NCBI RefSeq assembly: GCF_004125825.1
Contig: NZ_QQWI01000015.1
Span: forward strand, 1-64,000
Length of the DNA stretch: 64,000 nt
DNA from: Fusibacter sp. A1
Lineage (GTDB): Bacteria; Bacillota; Clostridia; Peptostreptococcales; Acidaminobacteraceae
Reading direction: 5' to 3'
Both the position numbers and the translations under genes were made by a program. The notes beneath the pieces were generated by a model that was given only the letters and a program-made list of their open reading frames with translations, was not told the origin of the DNA and ran no database searches. Position 1 is the first letter of the stretch, and the number at the start of each line of letters is the position of its first letter. Of this stretch, positions 6,165 to 14,629 are shown one piece after another.

Positions 6165-7336
6165 AAGACTTCCTCCTTGTGTTCTCTTAAGAGCTGATCC
6201 AGATCCTTGTCGCCTCTACCCGATAGATTTAGGACGATTGTATACCCTTTTGGATAAGTGCTTTTTAGGACATGGGCGATGGCATGAGCGCTTTCTAGGG
6301 CTGGAATGATTCCCTCGCTTCTTACTGTTTTTCTAAAGGCTTCGATGACTTCCTTATCGGTTACTGAACGGTAATCCACCCTTTTTATGTCGTTCAGATA
6401 GCAATGCTCCGGACCGACACCTGGATAGTCAAGACCTGCCGAGATGGAATGTGTTTCTTTGATCTGTCCATTTTCATCTTGAAGCAGATACATTTTCGAT
6501 CCGTGGAAGACGCCCACTTTTCCACTTGTGATGGTCGCGGCATGAAAGTCGGTGTGCAGACCCTTACCTGCGGCTTCCACACCGGTAAGCTTGACGGAGG
6601 TATCCTCGATAAAAGCTGAGAAGATGCCGATGGCATTGCTGCCACCACCGATGCATGCAATCACTTCATCAGGAAGTGTACCAAATTGGTTCAAACATTG
6701 CTTACGTGCTTCTGTTCCGATGATGCTTTGAAAGTTTCTTACCATTTCGGGGTAGGGGGCAGGTCCGATTGCTGAACCGATGACATAAAAGCAGGATGTC
6801 GGATGACTGACCCAGTACCTGAGCGCTTCACTTGTCGCATCCTTTAGGACATTGCTTCCTTTTTCTACTGCAATGACGGTAGCGCCAAGCATTCTCATCC
6901 GGTCGACATTATGGGCTTGGCGTTTTATATCGGAGAATCCCATGAATACCGTGCATTTCATGCCAAGTTTTGCTGCTGCTGTTGCGGTTGCGATACCATG
7001 CTGTCCCGCACCGGTTTCGGCGATCAGATGATCGATGCCCATCCGCTTTGCAAGTCTTGCCTGACCGATCGCATTGTTGATTTTATGAGCGCCTGTGTGG
7101 CAGAGATCTTCACGTTTGAAATAGAGATGGATTCCAAGTTCCTGTGATAGGTTCTGGGCATAATAGAGAGGGGTTTCTCGACCGATGAAGAACTTGTGGT
7201 CTTTATTCAAGTCTTCGAGGAAGTCAGGATCCTTCATCGCCTGCCTATATGCTTTTTCAACATTTTCTAGTGGTCCTGCAAGTGTTTCGGGCATAAACTT
7301 ACCGCCATATTCTCCATAATAGCCATTAGACTTCAT
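6161..7336 (-). CDS. trpB: Tryptophan synthase beta subunit
   Basis: A 391-residue PLP enzyme that joins indole and serine to make tryptophan in the TrpA2B2 complex. The PLP lysine lies in HTGAHKINN (about residue 86), and the phosphate-binding loop is GGGSNAIG (about 231). Length and motifs are those of the TrpB1 family. The start has AAAGGAGG 8 bases upstream and overlaps the trpF end by 11 bases, which points to translational coupling. Confidence 0.97.
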   Translation of the reverse strand: MKSNGYYGEYGGKFMPETLAGPLENVEKAYRQAMKDPDFLEDLNKDHKFFIGRETPLYYAQNLSQELGIHLYFKREDLCHTGAHKINNAIGQARLAKRMGIDHLIAETGAGQHGIATATAAAKLGMKCTVFMGFSDIKRQAHNVDRMRMLGATVIAVEKGSNVLKDATSEALRYWVSHPTSCFYVIGSAIGPAPYPEMVRNFQSIIGTEARKQCLNQFGTLPDEVIACIGGGSNAIGIFSAFIEDTSVKLTGVEAAGKGLHTDFHAATITSGKVGVFHGSKMYLLQDENGQIKETHSISAGLDYPGVGPEHCYLNDIKRVDYRSVTDKEVIEAFRKTVRSEGIIPALESAHAIAHVLKSTYPKGYTIVLNLSGRGDKDLDQLLREHKEEVL

Positions 7337-7907
7337 TTAATGGGCCTCCTTTTTTTACTGACTTGATAAAGGCAGCGATTTTCTTTTGATCTTTTTTACC
7401 ATGAGTTTCAACTCCGCTGCTCACATCCACCGCGTAAGGCCTAAAGATCCGTATGCATTCTGAAAGGTTTGTCAGGTTCAAGCCGCCTGCTATGAATAGC
7501 GGCAAGTCGGAGCTTATTTCTTTTGTCCAATCAAAGGCTTGACCGGAACCGGGATGTTTACTGTCGATTAGAAGCATGTGGGTCTCGGGACTACTGGGGA
7601 TAGAATCGGGTGTACCGCTACGTATGATTTTAATGCCTCCCTCTAGGTTGTAGTTGAGGTCATCATAGACTTGAATCGCATAGGGCTTTAATACTCTGAC
7701 TATTGTTTCGACTTCCTTTGGGTGCTGATTCTTAAAAACCGCAACTAATTTTGCTTGTGGCAGCAGGCGTTTTATTTCCAGCGCTTCCTCTAAATCAATT
7801 TGTCGTTTGCTCACGGCAAAGACAAGACCAAGATAATCGGCGCCTAGCCTCGCGGTAAAAAGGGCATCGGCCACATTGGTGATTCCACAAATCTTAACTT
7901 TTGTCAT
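7326..7907 (-). CDS. trpF: Phosphoribosylanthranilate isomerase
   Basis: A 193-residue (beta/alpha)8 barrel that isomerises N-(5'-phosphoribosyl)anthranilate, the third step after anthranilate formation. The catalytic Cys is in KICGITN (residues 5-11), and the catalytic Asp and phosphate site are in VDVSSGVE near residue 158. Slightly shorter than the usual ~205. The ATG overlaps trpC by 14 bases and uses a GGAGG site inside the trpC end. Confidence 0.95.
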   Translation of the reverse strand: MTKVKICGITNVADALFTARLGADYLGLVFAVSKRQIDLEEALEIKRLLPQAKLVAVFKNQHPKEVETIVRVLKPYAIQVYDDLNYNLEGGIKIIRSGTPDSIPSSPETHMLLIDSKHPGSGQAFDWTKEISSDLPLFIAGGLNLTNLSECIRIFRPYAVDVSSGVETHGKKDQKKIAAFIKSVKKGGPLNEV

Positions 7908-8676
7908 TGCCTTTTACCTCCACTAAAGTGTGTATAAAACCGGCTTTGTCTGTCGCGTTCATGATTGCTGTGCCGATTAAGGCGCCGCTGATCTGCTCAT
8001 CGAGCAAGTGTCTGACATCCTCTGTACTACGTATGCCGCTTTCTGTGATGATAGGCACTCCCCTGTCTGGTAGGAGCTTGAGAACCTTGCCGGTATGCTC
8101 CACATTTGTTTTTAGAGACTTCAGATCCCTATTGTTGACTCCTAGGATATCGTAATCCAGGTCCTTGATCCTTTCGATACAAGATGGACCATGCACTTCG
8201 ATTAAGACCTCCAATCCTTTTGATTTCGCATAGCTTGACAGGGAAGACAGATCAATTTTATCCCCTAGTGCTGCGATTAGAAGAATGACGTCCGCACCTA
8301 GCTTATGGGCGATGTCTATTTGAACGGTATCGATGATAAAGTCCTTATTGAGAATGGGACGCCGGGTCAGGGAGGCTGCTGTTTTCAAATCATCGTATAT
8401 TCCACCAAAATACATGCTTTCTGTAAGAATGCTATAAGCACTTGCGCTGGTTTTCTCATAGTCGCCAATCATATCTGCAACACTAGCGTGAGGATGAAGT
8501 AGGGGATTTGACGGAGACCTTCGTTTAAACTCCGCGATGACTGTAAATGCAGTTGGATTCCTAAGCAGTTTTGACAAGGAATGAAAAGGTCTGGTTCTGC
8601 TTTCGAGAGTTTTGCAGTAGCGGTTCAGATAGGGTAGCAAGCTTGTCTGCTGTTCATAAATGGTATTAAGAAACAC
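7894..8676 (-). CDS. trpC: Indole-3-glycerol phosphate synthase
   Basis: A 260-residue enzyme closing the indole ring. Motifs include the catalytic Lys region VIAEFKRRSPS, NKDFIID, GVNNRDL and GALIGTAIM. The start is taken as the GTG at 8676 because AGGAGG lies 8 bases upstream; an in-frame ATG at 8709 would place that site inside the gene and add residues outside the usual length. It overlaps the trpD end by 11 bases. Separate from trpF, unlike the fused enteric form. Confidence 0.95.
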   Translation of the reverse strand: MFLNTIYEQQTSLLPYLNRYCKTLESRTRPFHSLSKLLRNPTAFTVIAEFKRRSPSNPLLHPHASVADMIGDYEKTSASAYSILTESMYFGGIYDDLKTAASLTRRPILNKDFIIDTVQIDIAHKLGADVILLIAALGDKIDLSSLSSYAKSKGLEVLIEVHGPSCIERIKDLDYDILGVNNRDLKSLKTNVEHTGKVLKLLPDRGVPIITESGIRSTEDVRHLLDEQISGALIGTAIMNATDKAGFIHTLVEVKGNDKS

Positions 8677-9685
8677 TGTTTGTCCTCCTAAGCTCTTGAA
8701 CATGATCATCCAGTCGATTTGTTTTTAACAGTTGTCGAACGATCTTGATACATTCGTTTAAATCGGTGCGGTAATTGCAGGTAAATAGTGCAAAGGAGGC
8801 ATTGAAGATGACGGCTTCACTATAGGGATTGACTTCTTTAGAACGCAACACAAGTTCTGCAGCCTCTAAGGCGTGGGACTTGTCTCTGATGGCCAGACTT
8901 GCATTTGTAAAAGGTGTCAGCTCATACTCCTTAGGATCGATCACACGTCTTGCGATCGCATCGGCAGTTACATGAAGTAGGGTGTTTGGCCCTTCTAGGG
9001 AAAGCTCGTCCAGTCCACCAAAACCGTGGACCACATAGCCGTTTTTTATTCCCTGCGCCTGCATCGCCTGAGCCATCGGCTTTAACAGCGAGGACTTATA
9101 GACCCCTAAAACCTGGTAGGTAAGGGCTTGTGGGTTTACAAGCGGTCCTATCAGATTAAAGATGGTGGGATGAGGGATTGATTTTCTTATCGGCATGATC
9201 TGCTTCATCAGCGGATGCGCATATGGGGCGTAAATCAACATTAGATGATTCCTTACGAGTCTACTGTGCGTTTGATCGTCGGGCAAGCCATAGGGAATCT
9301 CAAGCTTGTCGATGATATCAAAACTACCACACTTTCCAGTCACCGACCGGTTGCCATGTTTGGCGGTAGGAAGACCTAAACAGCTTGTGACAAGTGATGT
9401 GAGTGTAGAAATATTGAAAGTTGAGAGACCGTCGCCGCCTGTTCCGCAAACATCAAGTAGAGGCAGGTCTCTTACCTGTTTGACAGGTGATAGCTCTTTC
9501 ATCGCTCTTGAGAATCCAATGAGATTCGCCGCGGTTTCACCATGGTCGTGAAGCATGATGAGTATGCTTTTTATTTCTTCGTTATCAAATTTGCCACAGA
9601 CTAAGTCTTCACATAATCTAAAAGACTCATCCGCTGTCAAGATTCCGTGTTCAATTTTTTTAAGCAGTGATTGGTCGATTGCCAC
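8666..9685 (-). CDS. trpD: Anthranilate phosphoribosyltransferase
   Basis: A 339-residue protein that transfers phosphoribose from PRPP to anthranilate. The PRPP-binding signature is DVCGTGGDGLSTFNIST (about residues 79-95), and KHGNRSVTGKCGSFD follows near residue 108. Full family length. It starts with GTG after AAAGGAGG and overlaps trpG by 26 bases. The amidotransferase is encoded separately here rather than fused. Confidence 0.96.
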   Translation of the reverse strand: MAIDQSLLKKIEHGILTADESFRLCEDLVCGKFDNEEIKSILIMLHDHGETAANLIGFSRAMKELSPVKQVRDLPLLDVCGTGGDGLSTFNISTLTSLVTSCLGLPTAKHGNRSVTGKCGSFDIIDKLEIPYGLPDDQTHSRLVRNHLMLIYAPYAHPLMKQIMPIRKSIPHPTIFNLIGPLVNPQALTYQVLGVYKSSLLKPMAQAMQAQGIKNGYVVHGFGGLDELSLEGPNTLLHVTADAIARRVIDPKEYELTPFTNASLAIRDKSHALEAAELVLRSKEVNPYSEAVIFNASFALFTCNYRTDLNECIKIVRQLLKTNRLDDHVQELRRTNSVS

Positions 9686-10262
9686 TGAAAGCCTCCTTTA
9701 ACCTAAGAAAATTTTTTAGGATTACTTCTCCATCATCCGTACCATAGGACTCCGGATGGAATTGTAACCCGTAGGTTGGATGTTTGACGTGTTTGACTGC
9801 CATTACCGTATTGTCAGAGGGGGCCGATGCAAGAACCTGAAGTTCAACGCACTTACTGACATCCACAGCCAGCGAATGGTACCTGACCGCATAAAAGTTG
9901 TGTGGCAGACCGCTGAATAGAGCATCTCCGGTATGGATGACTAGGTCTTTGACTCCATGTTTGATGGTAGGTGAAGGATTGACTTGTCCACTGAAGACTT
10001 CGGCGATACACTGTAGTCCCAAACAGACCCCTAGTATGGGAACACGTCCTGAAAAGGACTGGATCATGTCCTTTGTGTACCCCGCACTTTCAGGGCGTCC
10101 AGGTCCTGGCGAGATGACTAAGGCGCTAGGTGTCAGGGCTTGTGGATTTTTCAGTTGCGGGTTGTCATTCTTCAGTACAAGCAGTTCTTCACTGGTAAGA
10201 ACCCGGATCATTTGTACGAGATTATAGGTAAATGAATCATAATTATCAATCACTAAAATCAT
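9660..10262 (-). CDS. trpG: Anthranilate synthase glutamine amidotransferase
   Basis: A 200-residue class I glutamine amidotransferase supplying ammonia to TrpE. The catalytic triad is visible: Cys80 in GVCLGLQ, and His169 and Glu171 in FHPES. The oxyanion loop SPGPGRP is at residues 51-57. In many bacteria such a protein also serves PabB; whether it is shared here is unknown. Start ATG after GGAGG, overlapping trpE by 17 bases. The usual His after GLCLG is Leu in this protein. Confidence 0.93.
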   Translation of the reverse strand: MILVIDNYDSFTYNLVQMIRVLTSEELLVLKNDNPQLKNPQALTPSALVISPGPGRPESAGYTKDMIQSFSGRVPILGVCLGLQCIAEVFSGQVNPSPTIKHGVKDLVIHTGDALFSGLPHNFYAVRYHSLAVDVSKCVELQVLASAPSDNTVMAVKHVKHPTYGLQFHPESYGTDDGEVILKNFLRLKEAFSGNRPITA

Positions 10263-11571
10263 GGCTTATTCCTCCTCTATGTGTGTGCTCAAGGGCACTG
10301 ATCAAACCCATTGCCTTATGAACGAGTTCGTCCCGTTCTCCCTCCAGGGTAGAATCATTAACAATGCCGCTTCCTACACGTATGTTTACTTCATGACGGG
10401 TTTGATGCAGTGTTCGAATCGTAATAAGACTGGTATAATCGCCTTTTGAGTCCTCAATCACGAAGCTGCCCGCATAGTGTTTTCTCTCGGATGCCTCAAT
10501 TTTGTCGATTAAATAAAGTGCCATCTTCTTAGGTGCGCCTGAGACGGTACCGGCAGGCAGGGTCGTGAAAAGAGGTTCAAAATAGCTTCCGCCCTCAAGC
10601 TGCATCCCTTGCACGGTACTAGCGATATGCATCACCTTACTCAGTTTTTTTAGCTGAGCGTAGCTGCTTACCTTGACACTTCCGGGTTTTGAGATTCTAC
10701 CGAGATCATTTCTACCTAGGTCCACTAACATAAGATGTTCCGCCCGTTCTTTTTGACTTGATAGCAGCTCTTTAGCGCGTGACTCGTCTAGACCGTCATA
10801 AAGTCTTGGACAAGTCCCTGCAATTGGAACGGTCATGAGCGTACTTCCTTTTTTTTCAACCAGGATCTCAGGGCTTGCAGATAAGTAACTGTCCTCAATC
10901 AGGTGAAAAAGAAGGAGATAGGGAGAAGCGTTTTCGCTTAATAGGTAATCGAACACAAGGGTGAGATCACAGTTGCCGCTGGCACGTAAGGTGTTGCTAA
11001 GCACCAACTGAAACACATCACCTTGCTGAATCGCCTGTTTTGCTTGATCAAAGGCCATGCTGTAGGTGTCCTTGTCGCTTTCAAATTGAAAATGAAGCCG
11101 ATCCGGGTGTTGATCATGGACTTGATGAGTTTTACAATATCGGATGATTCTCCTTTTGTATGCCTGATAATAGTCTGTGGTACTATCTGTAATTTGTGGG
11201 TTGCTTGAATAGACAAAACAGGAGACCCCGTTGTTCTTTCTATCGAAGTCTATGACTATTTCAGGGCTGATCGTGTGAATTGGGTGTTTGACCTCTTTTT
11301 TTAGGTAGCTGTTGTTTGCAAGATCAAAAGGAATCATGGAAATTTGTTTTGGCAGTTCAAGCTCTGCTTGAATGCGGTCGGATTGTCTTTGTTCAAAGAG
11401 CCTGCTGTCATACATGGCTTCGTTATCAAAGAGCTCTCCAATGCCAATGGTAAGTAAATCCGCTTCCTTTTCAAAATAGCAATAGTGAATCTCTTTGCGA
11501 AGCTGTCCGAGAATTCTAGATGGACTAGTATGCTTTAGCTCGGCTACGGTCATGCGCATTTTATGAATCAT
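10246..11571 (-). CDS. trpE: Anthranilate synthase component I
   Basis: A 441-residue chorismate-utilising enzyme; with TrpG it makes anthranilate. The C-terminal domain shows the family motifs: SASPEILV, PIAGTCPR, LVDLGRNDLGR, LPAGTVSGAPK and GSGIV. The start is placed at the ATG at 11571, with AAAGGA 7 bases upstream, rather than the ATG at 11589 that overlaps the site. The N-terminal region is shorter than usual (total 441 versus about 460-520) and the usual LLES feedback motif is not obvious, so feedback behaviour cannot be predicted. First gene after the T-box. Confidence 0.94.
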   Translation of the reverse strand: MIHKMRMTVAELKHTSPSRILGQLRKEIHYCYFEKEADLLTIGIGELFDNEAMYDSRLFEQRQSDRIQAELELPKQISMIPFDLANNSYLKKEVKHPIHTISPEIVIDFDRKNNGVSCFVYSSNPQITDSTTDYYQAYKRRIIRYCKTHQVHDQHPDRLHFQFESDKDTYSMAFDQAKQAIQQGDVFQLVLSNTLRASGNCDLTLVFDYLLSENASPYLLLFHLIEDSYLSASPEILVEKKGSTLMTVPIAGTCPRLYDGLDESRAKELLSSQKERAEHLMLVDLGRNDLGRISKPGSVKVSSYAQLKKLSKVMHIASTVQGMQLEGGSYFEPLFTTLPAGTVSGAPKKMALYLIDKIEASERKHYAGSFVIEDSKGDYTSLITIRTLHQTRHEVNIRVGSGIVNDSTLEGERDELVHKAMGLISALEHTHRGGISHDFSD

Positions 11572-11602
11572 AATGTTTCCTTTCTTCATTCATTTTAGGT
11601 AT

Positions 11603-11795
11603 AAAAAAACCCGTTCCCAAAAAGAACGAGTTGCATTAGTGAAGCCACCTTTTGGAATCCGAGACCAGTATCTCGTATCTCTATAACGGGAGAAACCGGC
11701 TCACCTACCCATTGAACCCTTCATTCAACTTCAGCTTGCTCTCCTGAATCCATTCGCCACATCTCGTATTACTGGGCTTTCACTAGTCCCAACTC
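11603..11795 (-). promoter_or_regulatory. T-box leader, probably tRNA-Trp specific
   Basis: On the minus strand this holds an AGTAA box, a GGAGAGC/AAGCTG distal loop, CCGTTATA and a T-box-like AAAAGGTGGC. It ends in a terminator hairpin (GAACGAGTT complement, then a T run, 11603-11632). A TGG at 11711-11709 sits where a specifier codon is expected. The UGGC of the T-box matches a tRNA with discriminator G (GCCA), as in tRNA-Trp. It begins right after the aroF stop with no promoter of its own visible. The call rests on motif order; the T-box core deviates from consensus. Confidence 0.78.
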
Positions 11796-11796
11796 G

Positions 11797-12621
11797 CTAA
11801 GAACCGATGATGCGGTTACTACTTTCAGTCATTGATTTATAGGTATTTAATTGTAAAAGCAACTGATCCAAAGCATCTAGCGTCATGGCCTGATGTCCGT
11901 CGCATTTAGCCTTGGCCGGTGATAGACTGATTTCTATCATTGATCCATTGAGGTCGACTGATTGTGCCGCTATGGTCAGCGGTGAAACCAGTTCTGCTTG
12001 TCCTGTCGCATGGGAGGGATCGATAATCACCTGAAGTCCCGTATTCATTTTAAGCGATATGGCAGAAGCGATATCAAGGACATTACGCGTAAATGGATCA
12101 AAGCTTCGGATACCACGTTCACACAGGATGATGTTGCGATTGCCTTCAGACATGATGTATTCCACTGAATGTAGATATTCTTTGAGCGTTGCCTGAAAAC
12201 CACGTTTTAACAAGATCGTCTTACTGGACCTGCCGGCTCGTTTGAGTAAGGGATAATTGTACATGTTTCTTGTTCCGATTTGCAGGATGTCCGCATAGCG
12301 TTCCACCAGATCAAAATCTTCTGTACTCATGACTTCGGTGACAACGCTTAATCGATATTTGTCCGCCGCCTTTCGAATGTACTTTAGGCCTTCTTCACCC
12401 AAGCCCTGAAAGTCGGTCGGACTGGTTCGTGGCTTAAAGGCACCACCCCTCATGTAACGGATGCCTCTTTTGTGTAAGGCGTGAGCGATCGCATGGATTT
12501 GCGTCTCGCTTTCAATTGCACAGGGACCGACGATCAGTTCAAAAGAATCGAGCGGGGAAATGCCGGGTGGTTTGTCATAAAGAATGGGGAAGTTTTCTTT
12601 TGTAAAGAGTGAATTTTTCAT
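11797..12621 (-). CDS. aroF: DAHP synthase (AroF/type I-beta)
   Basis: A 274-residue 3-deoxy-7-phosphoheptulonate synthase, the first step of the shikimate pathway. Motifs include VGPCAIES (about residues 32-39), RGGAFKPRTSP (about 59-69), EVMS, QIGTRNMYN, LLKRGF and DPSHATG, all typical of the I-beta class. No regulatory (ACT or chorismate mutase) domain is fused, so control may be mainly by expression. The start has AGGAGA upstream. It lies between a Trp-codon leader and the trp T-box, so it is probably the tryptophan-dedicated isozyme. Confidence 0.94.
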   Translation of the reverse strand: MKNSLFTKENFPILYDKPPGISPLDSFELIVGPCAIESETQIHAIAHALHKRGIRYMRGGAFKPRTSPTDFQGLGEEGLKYIRKAADKYRLSVVTEVMSTEDFDLVERYADILQIGTRNMYNYPLLKRAGRSSKTILLKRGFQATLKEYLHSVEYIMSEGNRNIILCERGIRSFDPFTRNVLDIASAISLKMNTGLQVIIDPSHATGQAELVSPLTIAAQSVDLNGSMIEISLSPAKAKCDGHQAMTLDALDQLLLQLNTYKSMTESSNRIIGS

Positions 12622-12652
12622 ACGTTTCTCCTATTGTTTGTTTTTGGGTAAT

Positions 12653-12680
12653 AAAAAAAGACGTTCCAAACTGGAACGTC
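12653..12680 (-). terminator. Attenuator terminator before aroF
   Basis: GACGTTCC and GGAACGTC form an 8-bp stem with a 5-nt loop, followed on the minus strand by seven T. It lies between the Trp leader peptide and aroF and is the likely end point of attenuated transcripts. Confidence 0.88.
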
Positions 12681-12735
12681 CCTCTACTCAACATCGATGA
12701 GCTCAAATGACTGATTTATCTTCCACTTCTACAAT

Positions 12736-12831
12736 TTAGCGCATATGAAATTCCCGGCGTTTACTAAAACCCCAGTGCCACCAAATTGCATATGTAGTTG
12801 TGAATGTAGCTTCAGTATTTTTCAAGTTCAT
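12736..12831 (-). CDS. trpL: Trp leader peptide (aroF-trp operon)
   Basis: A 31-codon open frame: ATG at 12831, GAAAGGTG upstream, TAA at 12736. Residues 16-22 read IWWHWGF, i.e. three Trp codons within four, in a protein with no other Trp. It sits 38 bases after a strong promoter and about 55 bases before an intrinsic terminator. This is the classic layout of a ribosome-mediated tryptophan attenuator: ribosomes stalling at Trp codons would change leader folding. I did not find a clear antiterminator helix by eye. Too short for most gene callers. Confidence 0.85.
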   Translation of the reverse strand: MNLKNTEATFTTTYAIWWHWGFSKRREFHMR

Positions 12832-12876
12832 GACATTCACCTTTCGGAAGTAGTTGAATCATTTAAGATTAATCGA

Positions 12877-12905
12877 ATTGTAACGTACTATGCCTGCATC
12901 GTCAA
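12877..12905 (-). promoter_or_regulatory. Promoter of the aroF-trp operon
   Basis: Minus strand: -35 TTGACG (12905-12900), a 17-base spacer, -10 TACAAT (12882-12877). The start of transcription would be near 12870, giving a short 5' end before the leader peptide. Confidence 0.82.
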
Positions 12906-13054
12906 GGGGGGATGTCATTAATTTTAGTAAAAAACATCCAGCCAATCAAAAAATGACTTCTCAAGTTCGTGGTATACTGAAAGCATAGGATTATTTGGAA
13001 GGCTTTTACTTGGCAAGATTTGTGATTGATTTCTTTTATGTTGGAGGGATGATG

Positions 13055-13531
13055 ATGTCTGGATTTACTCATTTTAATCGATATGGCGAGGGACATATGG
13101 TCGATGTCTCAAATAAGCCTGCTACCGAACGTCTTGCGGTAGCATATGGTGAAATAACGATGGCTGCAGAGACGATAGATAAAATTTTGCAGGAGAGCAT
13201 TAAAAAAGGCAATGTGATCAGTGTAGCCCAGATCGCAGGAGTCATGGGGGCAAAAAAAACCAGTGACTTGATTCCAATGTGCCATAACCTGCTACTTAGC
13301 CATGTGGATTTGGAATTTGACATCGATCGAGAAGTGAATAAGATTAAAATTCGCGCAGTGGTTAAAACGAGCGGTAATACAGGGATCGAAATGGAGGCGC
13401 TTACGTCTGTATCGGTTGCGGCACTCACGATTTACGATATGTGCAAATCGATTGACAAAAACATGGTCATCGGCGAGATAAAACTGCTTGAAAAAAAAGG
13501 TGGCAAAAGCGGACATTATCTGCGAGGTTAA
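13055..13531 (+). CDS. moaC: Cyclic pyranopterin monophosphate synthase
   Basis: A 158-residue protein of molybdenum cofactor biosynthesis; with MoaA it converts GTP to cyclic pyranopterin monophosphate. Motifs include MVDVSNKP near the N-terminus, KKTSDLIPMCHNLLLSHVD (about residues 68-86) and the C-terminal GIEMEALTSVSVAALTIYDM, with the family's catalytic Lys and His/Asp residues in place. Three ATG codons in a row occur; the third (13055) is best spaced from GGAGG. No other moa gene is in the window, so it is a lone copy here. Confidence 0.96.
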   Translation: MSGFTHFNRYGEGHMVDVSNKPATERLAVAYGEITMAAETIDKILQESIKKGNVISVAQIAGVMGAKKTSDLIPMCHNLLLSHVDLEFDIDREVNKIKIRAVVKTSGNTGIEMEALTSVSVAALTIYDMCKSIDKNMVIGEIKLLEKKGGKSGHYLRG

Positions 13532-13559
13532 AAATAAAAGGATATCACAAATAATTAAC

Positions 13560-13588
13560 TTCACTTTTGGGTATAGTAGACGTATAAT
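13560..13588 (+). promoter_or_regulatory. Promoter of the YitT-like gene
   Basis: -35-like TTCACT (13560-13565), a 17-base spacer, -10 TATAAT (13583-13588). Confidence 0.6.
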
Positions 13589-13644
13589 CACTTGTTGACT
13601 TTAATGATGTACACTTATGCAAAAAGATAGATGAGGTGCTTGCT

Positions 13645-14517
13645 TTGAAAGATTCAAACAAAATAATGTGGGATGTGGTATACGTTTTAGCGGGAATGAT
13701 GATTCTTGCCTTTGCCATTACAGCGATTCTAGAACCAAATCAGTTGATTACAGGCGGCATAACGGGCATATCGATAATTCTAGGTACATGGATGGGTATC
13801 GACTATACTATCTTCTATTATGTCTTGTCGCTTGGAACTTTGCTTGCCACGTTCTTGCTGCTTGGTAAAAGAGAAGCTAAAAAAATTGTGATTCTATCGG
13901 TGACGTTTCCACTTGTTCTGATGATTTTCAATCAGATCAACTTCAACTTAACTGAAAATGATATGTTCCTGGCGTCTGTCTACTATGGTGTAGTCGGTGG
14001 ACTTGGAGCGGGATTGATTCTTAAAAGAGGTTATTCTTCAGGCGGGTCGGATTCGATCGGTAAGATCATTCATAAAAGACTTTATCCTTTTATCTCAATC
14101 AGCCTGATCATAACAACGATAGATATTCTGATTGTCATCACGTCAATGCTCGTGTACGATATCAAAGTCGCCTTATATGCCCTGATCACGCAATTCGTAT
14201 TCTTAAAATCCGTCGAAGTGGTTCTGTTCGGTCTAGGGACACAGCTGATGAAGCTCGAGATTATCAGTAATTCGCAGAACGAGATCGAAGAGTATATCAT
14301 GCATGAGATAAAAAGAGGAATTTCAAAGTATATGATCCTTGGTGGATACACGAATCAGGAAAGAGTGAAGATCGTTACGATTTGTTCGCCTCGCGAGTCG
14401 ATGCTGATCAAGCAATTTATCGCTAAGATGGATGAGGATGCTTTTGTCGATATCCTGCCTGTCAGTTCCGTGTGGGGCAAGGGTCTTGGATTCAGCGGTC
14501 TCACAGATGATGATTGA
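13645..14517 (+). CDS. YitT family membrane protein
   Basis: A 290-residue protein with five or six hydrophobic segments in residues 8-185 (including LITGGITGISIILG and GLGAGLILKRGYSSGGSDSI), then a soluble C-terminal DUF2179-like domain (residues 195-285, with EEYIMHEIKRGISK). This is the standard YitT/DUF161 arrangement; its transport substrate is not established. The TTG at 13645 is preferred because GAGGTG lies 7 bases upstream; a GTG at 13636 overlaps that site. Confidence 0.88.
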   Translation: MKDSNKIMWDVVYVLAGMMILAFAITAILEPNQLITGGITGISIILGTWMGIDYTIFYYVLSLGTLLATFLLLGKREAKKIVILSVTFPLVLMIFNQINFNLTENDMFLASVYYGVVGGLGAGLILKRGYSSGGSDSIGKIIHKRLYPFISISLIITTIDILIVITSMLVYDIKVALYALITQFVFLKSVEVVLFGLGTQLMKLEIISNSQNEIEEYIMHEIKRGISKYMILGGYTNQERVKIVTICSPRESMLIKQFIAKMDEDAFVDILPVSSVWGKGLGFSGLTDDD

Positions 14518-14550
14518 CGCGCTTAAAAAATGAATAAAGTAGTTCTTTCC

Positions 14551-14582
14551 AAAGAATCGGCTTCTATGCCGGTTCTTTTTTA
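14551..14582 (+). terminator. Terminator after the YitT-like gene
   Basis: AAGAATCGGC and GCCGGTTCTT pair around TTCTAT and run into a T tract. Confidence 0.78.
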
Positions 14583-14629
14583 AGTTATACTAATGTTAAC
14601 AAGAGGTGATAAAATTTGGAGGTGACACT

